A DNA stretch of 64,000 nucleotides, taken from the NCBI GenBank assembly GCA_014155875.1, contig JACEFZ010014613.1, forward strand, positions 1 to 64,000, written 5' to 3'. The notes under the pieces are model-generated. The model saw only the letters and a list, made by a program, of their open reading frames with translations, was not told the origin of the DNA and searched no databases. This document shows, one piece after another, positions 24,601 to 39,300 of this stretch (position 1 is the stretch's first letter; the number at the start of each line of letters is the position of its first letter). Source of the stretch: Cepaea nemoralis (taxonomy: Eukaryota > Mollusca > Gastropoda > Stylommatophora > Helicidae). A program made the position numbers and the translations under genes.

Positions 24601-27600
24601 AAGCCTGAAGACAACGCCTATTAATGAACTTGAAAAGATCACTTGTTTACAACCAATGCAGGATAGAAGAGATAGCAGAGCCCAGCAACAAGCAGAAAAA
24701 TTTAGAAGATTGACAGACCACCCTATGTATAAAAGGTTTAGTGGTTTTGGAAAGGGACGACTGAAGCGTAGCAACTTTGTAGAAACTGCAAAACGAAAGA
24801 TTAGGGCAGATCCCATACTTAACATATCAACAGTCAAACCTATTTACAATGCAGACAAGTTCCCAGCCTGGAGACAGCAGCAACTGCCTGAGATGATAGA
24901 AAACATTCCTGGTATTGAGAAAAAGAACACTCAGCATGAAACCGAAAGAAGAGATATAACCCTAAACTACATAAAAGAACAATACCCAAGCAGCAATTGG
25001 ACCCATGCATATACAGATGGATCAGCCAAAAATTCAATAGAGAATGGAGGAGGAGGAATTCTCCTAAATTTAAAAAATGGAGTGAAAAAAACACATTCAG
25101 TGGCAACTGGAAAGTTTTCAAGTAACTTCAAAGCGGAGGTAGAGGCTCTGAAAACTGCAGCAGAAATGCTCTTGATGGAGGAAAATAAAGAGAAGCAAAT
25201 AGCTATCTTCACAGATGCAAAGTCAGCTGTCTCAATACTGAAGAGCAATAACAGCACAGAAATAGCTGACCTAAGAGCAGCACTCCATGGTCTATGCCAG
25301 AAATCCAAAAAAGTTGTAATACAGTGGATCCCATCACATTGCAGTATACCTGGAAATGAAGAGGCTGACAGACTGGCAAAAGAGGGCGGACGACTACCAC
25401 AGCCTGACATAGACATAACCTATAATGAGGCAAAGAGGTTGATAAAAAGCACCTATAGAACCAAATGGGAATCAGAGCATCCAGGCCACCAGAAGGATGA
25501 TGCATATTACAAACTCAACAGAAGAGAACAAGTAGCAATCTTCAGACTCCGCACAGGACATAACAGGCTGAAATACCACTTGTTCAATAAACTAAAGATA
25601 GGAGATACCGATGAATGTAATTGTCGAACTGGAAAAATGACAGCAAAACATTTGCTTCAGGATTGCCCAATATATGCAGAACAGAGAAAAATATTTTGGC
25701 CCACACCTGCTTCATTAGAGGACAAGCTCTATGGAGATATCAACAAGCTCAAGTTGACCGTAGCTTACTTTAACTACATACAGGTTGACATTTAAAGGTG
25801 TATGAAGAAGTATTCAGACTGCCACACTTCATACCACAGGTATGTCGGTTACAAAAGCCTCCCAGAGGCATGAAATGGAATATTGCTGGATAGGAGATCC
25901 ATTACGTGGAAAGTCCGAATCAAAAGCTCACTGTGTGGGCTTTCAAAAAGGTGGAAAAAGTGTCCTAGTGGCACGAAATGGAATATTGCTCGGATAGCAA
26001 ATCCATTGTGCGGAAAGTCCGAATCGAAAGCTCACTGTGTGGATGTCATCTGCACACTGCATTCTTCTGGTTTCCGGAAGAACAGCCTATGGTGAATGGA
26101 AGGCCCAATATACGGAAGTGAGGCTAAGCAGCCATGTGCAGGACGTGACGATTCCTTGGGTGAGCCCAGTACCAGAGCGCTGTGTGTTGGCTCTGCAAGT
26201 ATGGAAGCCTCCTTGGATGGCGGGGAATGCCCATGGTCTGCCCCTGCCTTCCCTTGAGGGCTGACCAGGATGTCTTTGGCTGTTCTATATGGGCCAGCTA
26301 GGATGGGAGATAACACCACAACAGTGAGAGTCAAACGTCCTAAGAAACCCCCGGGAAGGTTAACCCGGTCAACAAATGCCCGCAGAAGTCGGATGTGTCG
26401 GCCTAACGGCGCAAGAACGCAGCTCTGCTGTAAACAGGCACAACGCAGTCACATCCGGAAAAAAAACTCCGGATGAACGAAGAAGAAGAAGAAGAAGAAT
26501 GTGTGTCCTTATAAATAACAAATTGGTTTAAATGTCTATAGATAGTACATCCTGCTAAATAATAAATTGTTGCTATGAGAAAATGTCTTCTGGCACATAT
26601 TCATTTCTCACAATGTTAGGAAAGACCCTGTTTGCCTCAAATGTAATGTATGGAATGCTCGAAGAAATCTATGTGACAAACTTGGTCACTCAACGGAAAG
26701 TTGCTGATCTAGAAAATTTGAGATGAAAACTCTACCCCAACATCATTTCTTTGCAGTACAATACAAATGTCATCCAGTAATAAATGAAATACTGGATGAA
26801 CTTAGAGGATGAAGAAGAATGAGAGTAAGAAGGAGAAAGATCAAAGAAGGAAGAAAAAGAGGAATGAGTAGCAGAAGATGAAGCTACAGGTTAAAAAAAC
26901 AAAACTAATAGAAGAAGAAGATGAAGAAAAAAGAATAAATTGGAGGAGGAGAAAGATGAAGGATAAAGATGGAAGATAGAGGTATAAAAAAAAAGGAAAA
27001 TGAAGAAGAAGAAGTAGAATTTTTCTACAAAACTAGTTCTCTGCAATCTGCAGGTAGTTTCTCATTACTGACTGTCCATGACTGACTTCTGTATGTCAGG
27101 ATTAGCTTTATATAAGTGTTGAGAACAGTTTTGTTCACCTTCATTGAGAATGTGGTTTCTTGTGATGCAGTTAACTTTTTTCTGTTAATTTAAATATAGA
27201 ATTCACGGGGGAAACAAGTTGTAAAAAGTTTATGAATTCTTGCTCTAAATGTTGTATGTGAACTGGGAAAGCATCAGTAGCAGAGTATGCGTGTAGTTCT
27301 TTATATGAATCAGGAAATAAGTGTTATTGTCAGGTTATCTTGATCATTCACTTGAAACATTCACAGGATATACAGGGAACAACTGTGATGCTCTTGAGTC
27401 AGCATGTGTCAGCCAGCCTTGTTTAAATGGTGGAACTTGCACGGTAATGAAGTTTTCTTCTTTCTTTTCATATTAAAAAAGTCGCTTAAAAGTCGACAGG
27501 GTCGACTTCATTGCACCGGGTTTTATCCCATATGGCTCGGTCTCTTTCCGCAGTGCGGAAAGCATTGCACAAAGCACGAACTCCGTAGCTTTTAGCGACG

Positions 27601-30600
27601 ACCCACAGGAGTCTCCGAAACATTTAACTCATAAACCGAAGGACGCAGCCCGGAATCGAACCCACAACCTTCGGAGCACGAGTCAAACGGCTTGACCACT
27701 TCGCCACAGAAACTCCCTTTCATATTTCTTTTCATATTGCTTTACTTCAACATCCAACAGTTTCTATTATACCCATGTGAATTAAGTTTGCTTTATGATA
27801 TAATGAAAGATGTTGATGCTGGATAGAGCATATGTCGGGGAAATCAACTAATTGTTTCATATATCAGTCTTTGTTTTGTCGGCACTGTGGCATAGGGGAT
27901 AGTGAAATGAAGTTTCACAATTCCTTGGCATACCGAGTCAAGGGTTTGAAATCAGCCATGGGCTTTACAATGGTTCCCATGGTTTGCAACGTCAGCCATT
28001 CAGAAAGAAATGGCAAACCATTGAACATAAAATTGCCTACTAAATCACAAGCAGCCAATAAATGCTGGGGTTGAATGCAGCGTCCTGGAAAAGACATGCA
28101 GCTAACTTTTTTATTTTGGATTATAAAAGTGGAAAGGAATACTGGGAGACAAGCATAGAAAATATAATTGAAACAAATGTACAAAAACAATAAGCATGGA
28201 AAAAATGTGAAAAACAAATGGTACAGGATAGGTGAACTTGTATTCATCAGCTAACTACCTATGCTTCTTGGGAGTTCTAAAAGACAGAAGAAGAAATATT
28301 AAGTGATTACATATCTTTCAGTTATGAAATTTGTGTACAATGGTGTAAAGGAAGGGGGGAATTAGGGACAGGATAGTGTTAATGATAGTCCCTCATGGAG
28401 CAACATTCTTTTTTGGATGGCCTTCAGCATACTTGGGTCCCCTAGTCAGGTCTAGCTCATGTGCAGCTTCCAAAGTCAAGGAGGCAGTACTTATCCTGAG
28501 CAACAGCTTAGGCTTGACAAAATAATTTGAGGGAGGTTCACTGTCAACACTGCTCACAGCTGTTGATGAGGGTCTATCTATTCAACGATTTTGCAGCCAA
28601 GCTGGTCCAGCTTGGTTATCAGGCCCCAGAGTGCACCAGGGATCAAAGGTGGTAAGTGGCCAGAACTGGTCAAAAAACAATGGCAAACAACTAAATTTAC
28701 ACTTGCCAAGAAACAATTCATGACATCCAATAAAGACAAAATACAAAGATCTGGTTGTGAGACCCCCAAGCCAATTAGCTCATCATTGCAAATTGGGGAA
28801 GAGAATGTTGTCAGAGCAAATATAAGTAGTAGTCTTCTGCTGCCTTCCATTGCCCAATGAAGTGTAGGTGCTCAACCAGCTCACATCAAGCCCTATACTG
28901 ACTTGTTCATGATTGGTTGGATTTTTCAGTTACTTTTTCTACAGAACAAAGTAGTCAGTTTCACATCAACCCTCCTTGGTCGTCTCTTACACAACATGCA
29001 TGATAGGTTGCAGTGGTACTATTCCTTGCTTCCAACATGGGCCCTGTTAAGACCAGTTTGCCAGTTGTCACTAAGCTTTCAAGTTTATTTCGCCTGAAAA
29101 TATGCCCAAAATATCCGGACTGTCTCCGTCTAATTTCTTATATCAATTTGCAGTTTTCATCTGCTTCTTGATCTGCCTCATTTGTTTTTTCTGTCCATCC
29201 ATGGTATTCTTTGCATTTGCCTCATAAACCACATTTCTGCTTTTATCAGATGGTTCTTGTCATGTTTGCTTATTGTCCTGGCCTCACATTCATACAACAA
29301 TATTGGATCTTTTCACTGCTTTAACACTCTTTTTCTCACTGCTTTTGTCAGCTTTTTATTGATGAGTAAGTTTCTTGTTCCAATCTCTATAAGGCATCTT
29401 TCATTTATTACTTTCTCAAGGTAGTTGAAATAATTCACCTTTTTATGATGATTTTTTCCATTAACTTGGACACTGTATCTTGTTAGTCTTTCTTCTTGGT
29501 GATAACCATAAATTTCTGTTTTCTTACAATTTAATTCTAAACCTTCATGCAGACTTTATAGAATACCTGTATGCACACAATAAGGGTCTCTATCGAGGCC
29601 TCATAAGGGTTAAGTAGGTAAGGAACCCACGACTGGTCTAGCAAACCGGTAGAGAATTTACTTGATCCTAAAAATTCTGCTGAAGATCCATGGAGGAAAT
29701 TGAAGGAAAGGTGCTAGCCACAAGCGCTGGAACTTCACTTACCCCTCCCCATGATGCCTAATGGCATAAGTGGAAGATAAACAAACAAACAAAAAAACTA
29801 AATGTTGAAACTCTTGCCCCAAAAAGTAAATAAAGGACCTCTTTTCATGCCATGGAGAATTTGGATATATGGTGCTGGTCCCATACTTTTAGATGAATTG
29901 ACACTTCATTGATGATGTGGTCAATAACGTGCCAACTGCCTTTACTTCCCAGAAAATGTCATGGTACTCATTAACTCATTACAGACCACCATGTCCAAGA
30001 CAAACATGCTGGCCACTGTGGCTCACCCTTCCTATAAATATTTCATTTTCTTATCCACAGATTACCAATAGTGGTTACATATGCTCCTGTGCTCCAGGGT
30101 GGGCTGGTGCTGTGTGTAATGTAATCTTTGATGCTTGTAATGGCATAGTATGTAACAATGGAGGCACGTGTGTTAAGAGAGAGAATACTGCAGTCTGCAT
30201 TTGCTCTCTGGGGTTTTCAGGTACCAAATTATTATTATTTGCAGTTTTAAATATACTTTAAGTACGCGTAGGTAAGATCATGCTTGTGTGTTACTGAGAC
30301 CAATCAAGGAAATCAAGGATGGTAGCCACACTGTCACCTCCTATGCATGTCACAAGAGCTGATTGAAGTGAGGTGGCATGAGACTGGCTACCTCATCCGG
30401 TAGACAACTTCAACTGCAAAATCCAACAGATAGGAGGGTGTGATGTGAGTTTGTTCAGACCTTGTGCTCTATTGCGAGATAAAAGGCAGAATAAGAAGAA
30501 GATAAGGTTAAAGTATAAGAAACCTTTACCTGAGAAGGTTAACCCGGTCAATGAATGCCTGAAGAAGTCAGATGTGTCAGCCGAAAGGTGCAATTATTGC

Positions 30601-33600
30601 AGTTGTGCTGTAAACATGCACAATGCAGTTAAGTCCAAAACATTATTCCAGATGAACGCAGAAGAAGAAGACCCATATTTTCTGGTCCAATTATAACTCT
30701 GTGGGTGATATGCTCAGTGTCATGCCAGCTACTCTAGCTTCTTAGAAAATGTGCTAGTACCCAATTTATGATACCAGGTCAAATCTACAGCCATATGATC
30801 ATGAATAAATCTGCCTCATGGGGGATTTGAACACAGAACCACGGGGCAGGTTTTAAAATAGAACTAAAGGTGAAATGGTTAATTTCAAGTGGGTGATCAA
30901 GTACATGCCACAACAAGTCATTTCCCATAACTGTATTCCTGGCAGAATGGAAGAACAGTGATTCAAGGCATGATTCCTGGAAGAAGGGCCGGGAGTCATT
31001 CAGCACGAAGATAGGCTCAGGACATGAGTGTGATTGAGGCAGGAGACTGGCAAGGGACTGAGAAACTATTTGATGAGCTGTGATGGGATTTTGATGAGCT
31101 ATGATGGGAGTTTGATAAGCTGTGATGGGAGTTTGATAAGCTGTGATGAGAGTTTGATGAGCTGTGATGAGAGTTTGATGAGCTGTGATGAGAGTTTGAC
31201 GAGCTGTGATGAGAGTTTGATGAGCTGTGATGAGAGTTTGACGAGCTGTGATGAGAGTTTGATGAGCTGTGATGAGAGTTTGATGAGCTGTGATGAGAGT
31301 TTGATGAGCTGTGATGAGAGTTTGATGAGAGTTTGATGAGCTGTGATGAGAGTGATGAGCTGTGATGAGAGTTTGATGAGCTGTGATGAGAGTTTGATGA
31401 GCTGTGATGAGAGTTTGATGAGCTGTGATGAGAGTTTGATGAGTTGTGATGAGAGTTTGATGAGCTGTGATGGGAGTTTGATGAGCTGTGATGAGAGTTT
31501 GATGAGTTGTGATGAGAGTTTGATGAGCTGTGATGAAAGTGACATTTAGAAAGGACCTACTGCATGATGATGATAATAGTTTATTTACAGCAGGCCTCTG
31601 TGATCCTACTTTAATTTCCAACAGTACAGTTGCCTTGCCAGCAGAAATCTGTCTTCTACAAGTAGGGTGATTAGAAGTAGTGTTCTCCCCAATTTTCAAA
31701 GTTACTACTGCCCCTTTTAGGCTGCACTATTTGCCATGAAATTACCTGTTATGGCTTATACTTTTTAAACAGAAAGCTGTCTTTGCAGGTTCAAGATGTG
31801 AAGTGAACATCGATGACTGCACTTCACAACCATGTCTGTATGGTGGCACCTGTGTGGATGGAATTGGCAACTTCACTTGCATATGTGTGGCAAATAGAGT
31901 AGGACAATTCTGTGAACGCCAAGAAATGTGTACAGGTAGTTTCTTGAAGTTTTTACAGAGGGACAAATGTTATGTATACAGATATTGTATCTTCTTCCTC
32001 TGCTGTCTTTTGTCTCCCAATGAAACATACACCTTCAACCAGCTCAGCCTAAGTCCTTCTATCTTGTACCATCTTCTGCAGCTCTCTCAATGTCCTCCAT
32101 ATATTGCTCATCTCTGTCTCTAATTCTCTTCTCCATTGTCTGTGTGTAGTCTCCCTCTGTTTGTTTGGTCTGTGGGTTCTAGAAAAAGGGCTTTCTAGTT
32201 TTACTATTAACCTGGAGTTCAGCGTGGTTGATTGGATAAGAGAGCTTGTTCTTATACATCCGGTGTGCTGATGCCGAGGTAGCAGGTTCAACCTCTACAC
32301 AGGTCATTTGGACTCAAATGTTGACTTCTTGTCCTTGACTTGGGGATGTAAATTACAAGTATCTCTGAAGTTGGAGTGGGTTTGCCTGATGACATGGGGT
32401 ACAGGTAATAGGGAAAGCCAGCCCACACACAAAAAACAGTTCAGCATGGACTATGCATGAGTTCAACACAAGCGTGGCACACACAACAAATCTTTCCAGC
32501 ATGTTGTGATGAGAGCGATGTTGTGATGAGAGCGGTGTTGTTATGAGAGTGATGTTCTGCAAAAGATTGGCTACATAATGATGATTTTCCAAAGTTCAGA
32601 TTAGACAAAAATAACGCATTAGTGAGACATATCAGCAAGTAAAATAGAAAGAGATAGGAGAGTGGGAGGAGAGAATAAAGAATACCCAAATTTGACCCGT
32701 GGTTCATAGAAATTTCTGAAACCTATGAAGTTATAAAATTATTGAATACAAATTCTGTCTATATTCCATTATTGTGAGTTTACGTGGCTAGTGATATTTT
32801 TTATGGGTATATAGCTGGTCCACTGAAATAACAATTTTTTCCTTAGGTGAGGAGTTATGGTCATTTAGCGAGAATTTAAATTCCAGTAGGTCAGCATGGC
32901 AGAGTGGATAAGAATGTGTGTTCTTTAACATCTGATGTGCTGATGCTGAGGTGAGGGGTTGAGCCCCTACACCGGACAGTTGGACTGCAATGTTGACCTA
33001 TCATCCTTGACTTGGGGACGTAAATTACAAGTACCTCTGAATTTGGAGTGGGTTCGCCTGACAGCAAGGGATACTGATAATAGGGAAAGCTAATCCACAT
33101 GTAAAACTCAGTCCAGCACTACTAGAAGTTGTGTGTATGGACTATGCTTGAGTTCATAGTGAGCACAAAAACAATTTAAATTCCAGTGTGTGCATAACTT
33201 TATTGTTTCTGTTATCTTGTATCTTCTCTAATTGCTACTTCTTTCATCTATCTTCTATCAGTGCTAATCATTATTTATGAATTTATTATTGATGTTACAC
33301 TATTAACTAATAAAATGATGAGGTAATGCATTTATGTGACCTTATGCCTCCTGCTTAATCACACCACTACATACCACTTTTGTTTAGATAATCCCTGTAA
33401 AAACGATGCAGTCTGCGTTACCGCAACCACCAGTGGTGCTCCTCCATCGTGTGTCTGCCAAGAAGGTTACACAGGCCTGCTGTGCGAAACAAACATAGAT
33501 GACTGCAGTGGGAATCCTTGTGGAATTAACGGTAAGTGCGGTTGTACAGATGAATCAGAGTTTTGAATAGTCTTCTTCTTTCGTTCGCCTGAAATATGTC

Positions 33601-36204
33601 TATAACTGCAATGTTGTCTCTTGTATGAATCTAACAGTCTTTTTTAGTTCACTCAGCGATCCATAGAGTTTATCTTCCACTGTTGTCTCTCTAGGCCAGA
33701 AGGTTCGCCTGGATATTTTGTAGTTTGGGCAGTCCTGGAGTATGTGCTCTGCTGTCTGCGACGCCAAACCACATGTGCACATGGCTGATTCACCAATCTT
33801 GAATTTTGTATACATGTGGTTGCGTAATCTATTGTGTCCTGTTCTGAGGCGCAGAATAATGACCTGTTCTGGCCTGTCCATAACATGGTAGTCGTCTTGA
33901 GTAGGGTTTGGTGGCCTTCTGACTGATTTGATTATTCTTTTGGTGGTATTTAATGGACACATCAGGTTGTCTTTTATCTCCCAATGAAACACACACCTTC
34001 AACCAGCTCAGCCTAAGTCCTTAAATCTTCTACCAACATCTGCAGCTCCCTCAATGTCCTCCAGATATTATTCATCTCTGTCTCTAATTCTCTTCCCCAT
34101 TTTCTGTGAGTAGTCTCCCTTTACACACATACAACTACTTCTAGTGCACTGGACTGATTTTTGGGCTTGGATTAGATTTTCCTATTACCTATTTCTTATT
34201 TGCCATCAGGCAACCCCACTTTGACTTCTGAGGTACTTGTAATTTATGTCCCATGTCAAGGACGATAAGTCAACATTTTAGTCCAACTGACTGGTTAAAC
34301 CCATTACATTGGCATCAGCACATCAGAAGTTTAAAAGCGTGTGCTCTTACCCATTCGGCCATGCTGACCTCCACTGAGAGAGTATACTTCTTCAGCTTTG
34401 GCCTATAACTGCAGACCTTCATGCCAGAATGGCCTCCATTGTCTTCTGCAGTGAAGTGTGGAGTCCCATTGTTGTAACCTCCCATCAAGTGTGTGCAGTT
34501 TATCTTGCATCTGATTTTGTGTAGGGGACAGGACGGCAAAGTTTCCAGCGAAGTACAGATCCTCCAGCTTTTGTGTCAGAGTCCATTTCTGATGGTGGTA
34601 CTTTTTGTTGTCTTCATAATTCAGCCTAAAGTCCACTCTGCACCCTCTGGGCACATCTGGCAGCATAAGTCTCGGTAAGTTGGGCAGTACTGAAGAATTG
34701 TGCAAGGCTTCAAATTCTAAGTCCATAATGACATTCGTCTGTATGGGCAACTATGAGACACTATAGATGGACAAGTGTGTTTGTATGGGAGATTTAGAGA
34801 CAGTGTAGATGTTCAAATGTGTTTGTTTGGGAGAGTTTGAGACAGTATAGATGGTCAAGTGTGTTTGTATGGGAGATTTTGAGACAGTATAGATGGCCAA
34901 GTGTGTTTGTATGGGAGATTTTGAGACAGTATAGATGGCCACGTGTGTTTGTATGGTAGAGTTTGAGACAGTATAGATGGCCAAATGTGTTTGTATGGGA
35001 GAGTTTGAGACACTATAGATGGCCAAGTGTGTTTGTATGGGAGATTTTGAGGCAGTATAGATGGCCAAATGTGTTTGTATGGGAGAGTTTGAGACAGTAT
35101 ATATGGCCAAGTGTGTTTGTATGGGAGATTTTGAGACATACAGATGGCCAAGTGTGTTTGGATAGGAGAGTTTGAGACAGTATAGATAGACAAGTGTGTG
35201 TATGGGAGATTTTGAGACAGGATGATGTCCAGGTGTGTTTGTAAGGGAGATTTTGAGACAGTGTAGATGTCTAAGTATGTTTGTATGGGAGATTTTGAGA
35301 TAGTGTAGATGTCCAAGTGTGTTTGTATGGGAGATTTTGAGACAGTATAGATGACCAAGTGTGTTTGTATGGGAGTTTTGAGACAGTATTGATGACCACA
35401 TGACCAGTATATGTTCATTGCATAAGGAAAACTAATCAGGGGATATTACACATCCTTGTCTTACACCTTTCTGTATGCATTGAAATGTTACTAAGTGGTT
35501 GTTGATTCTTATAGCTGTATTTACTACCAGTATATGTTAACAATTGTTAACAAAGAAAGGACTCTCCATGAATATCAAGAAAACAGTAACAATGGTGATA
35601 TTAAAGAAAAAGGTGACACCAAAATGTGTAATGGAAATAGAAGGGAAAATTCTTAACCAAGAGGATAATTTTAAATACCTAGGGGCAGTTATAACATCAG
35701 ATGGAAGATGTACAACATAGACTAAGACTAGGGCAAGCAAAAGCTGCATTTCAGAAAATGACAAATATTGTTTGCAGTAATTCACTATCGTTGAATGTAA
35801 GAAAGTGTTGCTGTATAGAACATGGTTTGCTGTATGGCTGTGAATCCTGGAATGTAAATGAACAAATTAGGAAGAACTTAGAAGCAACAGAAATGTGGTT
35901 CTTGAGACTAATGTTGCAAATTCCTTGGACTGCCAGAGTAACTAACAACGATTGCCTGAAAGAGACTAATGAAACTAGAACATTATATACAACAATAAGA
36001 AAGAGACAAACATCTTTCTTTGGTCATGTGATGAGAAGAGAGGCATTAGAGAATATCATGACAACTGCAAAGATTGAGGGGAATAGAGGCAAACCAAGAG
36101 AAATGATGCTGGATGGAATGAGACAGTGGCATGGAGGAATATTAGCTGTAGTTGATCCAGAAAACCATATATGTATATATATATATATTATATATATAAT
36201 ATAT

Positions 36205-36251
<47 letters not shown>

Positions 36252-36274
36252 TTTTCTGGATCAACTTATCAAAA

Positions 36275-36348
<74 letters not shown>

Positions 36349-39300
36349 CTACCGCCCCGCCTCAAGCTGGGCAGCCTCCAGCCAATTGGGTGCTGATCCG
36401 CCACAGCCTGCCTGCTTCAATGGGTGCTTGGGGCTAGGACAAAATCTGAATCGCAGGCTGTAAAACCAATGCACACAGGTACTAATAAAAGGAATAGAAA
36501 CCTCAAGCTACGGCTTGCAACCTGGAACGTGAGAACCATGTGTCCAGGATTTTCCACTGACTTGACAAATATTGACGATGTGAGAAAACGGCTGTGATTG
36601 ATGCTGAACTCGATCGTCTTAACATTGACATTGCTGGCCTGCAGGAGACTCGCCTCGCTGAGGAAGGGTCACTCAGGGAAAACAATTACACCTTTTTTTG
36701 GAAGGGAAGAGGGCAGGCAGAAAAAAGGCAACATGGTGTGGGCTTTGCAGTGAAGAACTCGCTACTGGGAATGATTGATATCTCAGCTGGAGGTAATGAA
36801 AGATTATTATCACTGCGCTTGGCAACCTCCTGTGGATTTGCCACCATTCTCACTGCATATGCACCGACACTCGCTTCCTCTGATGATGTGAAGGATATGT
36901 TCTATGAGCAGCTAGACTCTGCGATCAAGGCAGTTCCAAAATCCGACTACATTTATATGCTCGGTGATTTCAATGCTCGTGTGGGCAAGGACTCGAGTTC
37001 ATGGCCAGTGTGCCTTGGAAAATACAACATCGGTCAGCATGAATGATAATGGGCAAAGGCTGCTGGACATTGCACTAGAAATGACCTATGTATTACAAAC
37101 TCCTTTTTTAAAACAAAAGAGATGCATAAGGTCACATGGAAACATCCAAGATCCGGCCATTGGCATCAGCTGGACTTCATTATCACACGGAGACAACATC
37201 TGAACCATACATCATTAACTCGAAGTTACCACAGTGCTGACTGTGATACAGATCATTCTTTGGTTGTTGCAAGGGTTAGACTGAGACCAAAGAGAATCTA
37301 CACAGCTAAACACAAGTCTAGCCCCAGGATTAATATTACTAACACTCACGATCCTGGAAAGTGCTTTGAATTTCAACAGCAACTTGAAGACGCTTTCAAT
37401 GATACATCAGAAAATTGTATAGTAAATGATAAATGGAGTAAACTTAAGGAAACTATTTATAAAACAGCGGTAGGGGTTTACGGCACTGTGGATCATAAGA
37501 GGCAGGACTGGTTTGCGGCAAACAGCCAGATACTGCAGCCCTTGATTGATAAAAAGAAGATAGCTCTCTTAAGAAACAAGGAAAGACCAACGCGTAACAC
37601 TCTGAGTGAGCTGAAGCAAGCAGGAAGGATGTACAAAAGGCTGCCAGGCAGTGTGCGAATGACTATTGGATCAAGTTATGTGAGTCCATTCAAATCGCAA
37701 GTGATAAGGGAAACATCAGAAGCATGTATGAAGGGATAAAGAAAGCCTGTGGTCCAATGATCAAAAGAAGTGCACCGCTGAAAACCTTGACTGGAGAAAT
37801 CATCACTGATAAGAAACAGCAGATGGATAGATGGGTCGAAGCACTATTTAGAGCTTTACTCAAGTGAGACCAAGCTAGCGGATGATGCCCTCAACGCCAT
37901 AGAGGCCCTGCCAACTCTTGACCACCTGGACACACTTCCCACTATAACAGAAGTTAAGTGTGCTATAAATGAGCTTGCATCTGGCAAGGCTCCAGGTAAG
38001 GATGGGATTCCAATAGAGGTGATCAGGAAGTGGGCAAGACACACTCGCTCTACAGATCCACCAGCTAATAGAGCTATGCTGGCGAGAAGGACAAGTCCCA
38101 CAGGATTTCAAAGATTCAAACATCATAACGCTGTACAAGAACAAGGGAGATCGGAGCGACTGTAACAACTATAGGGGTATCTCACTTCTGTGTATTGTTG
38201 GGAAAGTATTTGCTAGAATTGTCCTGCACAGACTTCAAGTCCTGGGAGATCAAGTCTACCCCGAATCACAGTGTGGCTTCCGTCAGAACCGGTCTACCAT
38301 TGATATGATATTCTCATTGCGACAGATGCAAGAAAAATGCCGGGAACAAAATCAGCCACTGTTTATTGCCTTCATCGACCTCACAAAGGCATTCGATTTG
38401 GTCAGTCGTGAGGGTCTGTTCAAAGCACTAAAGAAGATTGGCTGCCCACCAACTCTCCTGTCCATTGTGGAATCGTTCCACACAGGCATGAAGGGTATAA
38501 TCAAGTTTGATGGCTCAACTTCAGAAGAGTTTGAAATCAAGAGTGGAGTTAAGCAAGGCTGTGTGCTAGCCCCACCCTCTTTGGGATATACTTTTCACTT
38601 CTACTGAAATATGCCTTTCGTGATCAGGATGATGGTATATACATTCACTCACGCTCAGATGGTGGCCTCTATAATGCTCAGAGATTGAAGGCCAAGACCA
38701 AAATTAGCAGGGTACTAATCAGAGAGTTGCTTTTTGCGGATGATGTTGCGATTACGACCCACTCTGAGGAAGAATTACAACATTGTCAGAGTCCTAATTG
38801 TGTGGCTCCATCTAGCTCACTGGACTTGGACAGGCAATTTACAACATCTACAACACATCTACCAATAACACATAAATGCAATCGGAAACTGGCATTTATT
38901 ACACTATATTACAAGTTGACAATATGGTCGCACTTTACGCTCAAACACTCGTTCAACACCAACAGCCCCCGCTAGCTCACAATGGCGATCTTTACACTGT
39001 CGCCCGTATGATCATTCACAATCACAACTTCACATCATCGCGCACATATCACAGTTAGTACATTCCTCGAATATCAATGCACAACATTCATCTGCATCTG
39101 TCCATCACAACCACTATCGTTCTCTCGTTCTATCGCTCTCTAGATCTCCACACGTCCGTCCCTGTTCGCTGCCTCACACACTCTGCCTCTCTCCTGGTTG
39201 ACCTTCCCACATCACGTGGCTCTGTTCACGGGATTCTTGCCTGACCGTCCGCTAGCCAAGCCGTGGCGTCTCTTACTGCCCTTTACCTCAGTCATGCTTA

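Larger units (their letters stand above)
21435..26497 (+). mobile_element. Full-length I/Nimb-type LINE with RNase H, 5.06 kb
   Basis: GAATGTGTGTCCT at 21422-21434 and 26497-26509 brackets the element, a 12-13-bp target duplication, so both ends are defined. Order: 5' UTR (21435-21943) with three 118-bp monomers; one long frame (21944-25795) with endonuclease, reverse transcriptase, RNase H and a CCHC-like tail; 3' UTR (25796-26345) with an internal near-repeat of GAATATTGCTxGGATAG; SINE-E-like terminal 150 bp; (AAG)n tail. I/Nimb-type assignment rests on the RNase H plus domain order. Only one in-frame stop is seen, so insertion is fairly recent. It lies in intron 4. Confidence 0.9.

Noticed and set aside
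30785..31699. 304-codon minus frame
   Set aside because: It is the 21-bp minisatellite with flanks; composition is purely repeat-driven.
34751..35418. 187- and 216-codon minus frames
   Set aside because: They come from the ~42-bp minisatellite.
36171..36437. Ile/Tyr-rich frames
   Set aside because: Translation of the TA tract.
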